The translations under genes and the position numbers were made by a program. The notes below the pieces were generated by a model. That model made no database searches. It saw nothing but the letters and a program-made list of their open reading frames with translations, and was not told the DNA's origin. Below are positions 21,945-22,541 of a stretch of DNA of 22,541 nucleotides, piece after piece. The DNA lies in contig DDWZ01000004.1 in NCBI GenBank assembly GCA_002347095.1, forward strand, positions 56,131 through 78,671, read 5' to 3'. Source of the DNA: Desulfobulbaceae bacterium UBA2273 (lineage in GTDB: Bacteria > Desulfobacterota > Desulfobulbia > Desulfobulbales > Desulfurivibrionaceae). How positions within the stretch are numbered: position 1 is the first letter of the stretch; every line of letters begins with the position of its first letter.

Positions 21945-22541
21945 TCAATCAACCTTGCTGGCCATGACTCCAGCCAGGTCAAGGATAAGCCCAACCCTGC
22001 CGTCGCCAAGAATGGTGCCGCCGGCAACGCCTGGCACATCAAGGCCGCCGAGGTTCTTGATGACCACCTCTTCCTTGCCCAGAAGTTCATCAACCATCAA
22101 GGCGCGACGCCGCCCCTCGTTCTCCACCACAACGACAATGGCATCACAGGGGTCGGTATAGGTAGGGGCTACGCCAAAAATTTCATACAACCTGATAATG
22201 GGCACCAGATCGCCGCGCACCAAGAGATTCTCTCCTCGGCCATGCACGGTGCTGTAGTTTTTCTCCTCGGGATGCATGGACTCCTGAATGGCAATGGTGG
22301 GAATGATATACCGCTCACTGCCGACCCGGACAATGATCCCATCGATGATCGCCAGGGTCAAGGGCAGACGGATCACGAAGAGGGAGCCCTTGCCCGACTG
22401 GCTTTGCACCTCCACCTTGCCCCGCAGTTTTTCCACCGCTTTTTTCACCACATCCATGCCCACCCCGCGGCCGGAAACATCGGTAATCTTGTCCGCTGTG
22501 GAGAACCCTGGAAGAAAAGTGAATACTCCACCGCCTAAAAG
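21945..22541 (-). CDS. cheA: Chemotaxis histidine kinase CheA, C-terminal part (5' partial)
   Basis: Only the last ~198 residues are inside the window. They hold the ATPase-domain end (PGFSTADKITDVSGRGVGM, with the G1 box, then VKKAVEKLRGKVEVQSQSGKGS with the G2 box) and the regulatory CheW-like domain. That domain runs from SLFVIRLPLTLAIIDGI through EKNYSTVHGRGENLLVRGD to a conserved LGGLDVPGVAGGTILGDGRVGLILD end. CheA autophosphorylates at an N-terminal His, outside the window, and feeds CheY and CheB. In the last ~40 bases the frame reads LLGGGVFTFLPGFS, which fits the family poorly; the neighbouring frame (AVEYSLF) fits better, suggesting an indel near the edge. Confidence 0.95.
   Translation of the reverse strand, partial: LLGGGVFTFLPGFSTADKITDVSGRGVGMDVVKKAVEKLRGKVEVQSQSGKGSLFVIRLPLTLAIIDGIIVRVGSERYIIPTIAIQESMHPEEKNYSTVHGRGENLLVRGDLVPIIRLYEIFGVAPTYTDPCDAIVVVVENEGRRRALMVDELLGKEEVVIKNLGGLDVPGVAGGTILGDGRVGLILDLAGVMASKVD

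Overview
The window reads as chromosomal DNA of a flagellated sulfate-reducing bacterium of the Desulfobacterota (old Deltaproteobacteria), plausibly the Desulfobulbales. The evidence is a dissimilatory-type ATP sulfurylase (sat) with zinc-ligand cysteines, a flagellin/FliD/FliS/FlaG cluster, and a chemotaxis operon that combines CheA, CheW, CheR, CheD, an HDOD protein, CheY, CheX and CheB. The genus call is inference. Both ends are cut inside genes: an FGE/SUMF1-fold protein on the left and cheA on the right.

Layout. 1-1043 (+) holds a SUMF1-domain protein with a very acidic N-terminal region. It converges on aroB (1137-2216, -) across a heptamer repeat that forms an inverted repeat. A lysine-rich winged-helix protein (2401-2871, +) converges on sat (2964-4241, -) across a strong bidirectional terminator. 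A ~400-base gene-free stretch then holds the sat promoter, a short palindromic repeat and the terminator of the next operon. 4642-9691 (-) is a flagellar filament operon read fliC, fliD, fliS, a FliT-like gene, flaG, and a gene resembling the DUF5610 family. A MITE-like repeat lies inside it, a sigma-28-like promoter precedes fliC, and a large hairpin separates fliC from fliD.

9692-12000 is an accessory island: an orphan small coiled-coil protein and two complete toxin-antitoxin modules in tandem (Phd/YefM plus VapC-type PIN; HigB/RelE-type toxin plus HI1420-type antidote). Each module has its own recognisable promoter, and the second is predicted to make a leaderless mRNA. 11993-12750 (-) is tatC, split by a frameshift in a run of nine T. 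It is followed by a CxxCxxCC (YkgJ-type) protein, a 5-formyltetrahydrofolate cyclo-ligase-like protein, a D-Ala-D-Ala carboxypeptidase and an O6-methylguanine-DNA methyltransferase.

16568-22541 (-) is the chemotaxis operon, read cheA, cheW, cheR, cheD, HDOD, cheY, cheX, cheB. A near-consensus sigma-54 (-24/-12) site sits between the HDOD gene and cheY, so cheY-cheX-cheB may have a separate input. CheA/CheW would signal through CheY, CheR/CheB/CheD would set receptor modification, CheX would dephosphorylate CheY-P, and the filament genes form the motility output.

I found no tRNA, rRNA, CRISPR array, insertion sequence or prophage. The observations most worth checking are the tatC T9 frameshift, the sigma-54 site inside the che operon, the leaderless toxin gene, and the histone-H1-like architecture of the protein at 2401-2871. 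No clearly new multi-gene system is evident.
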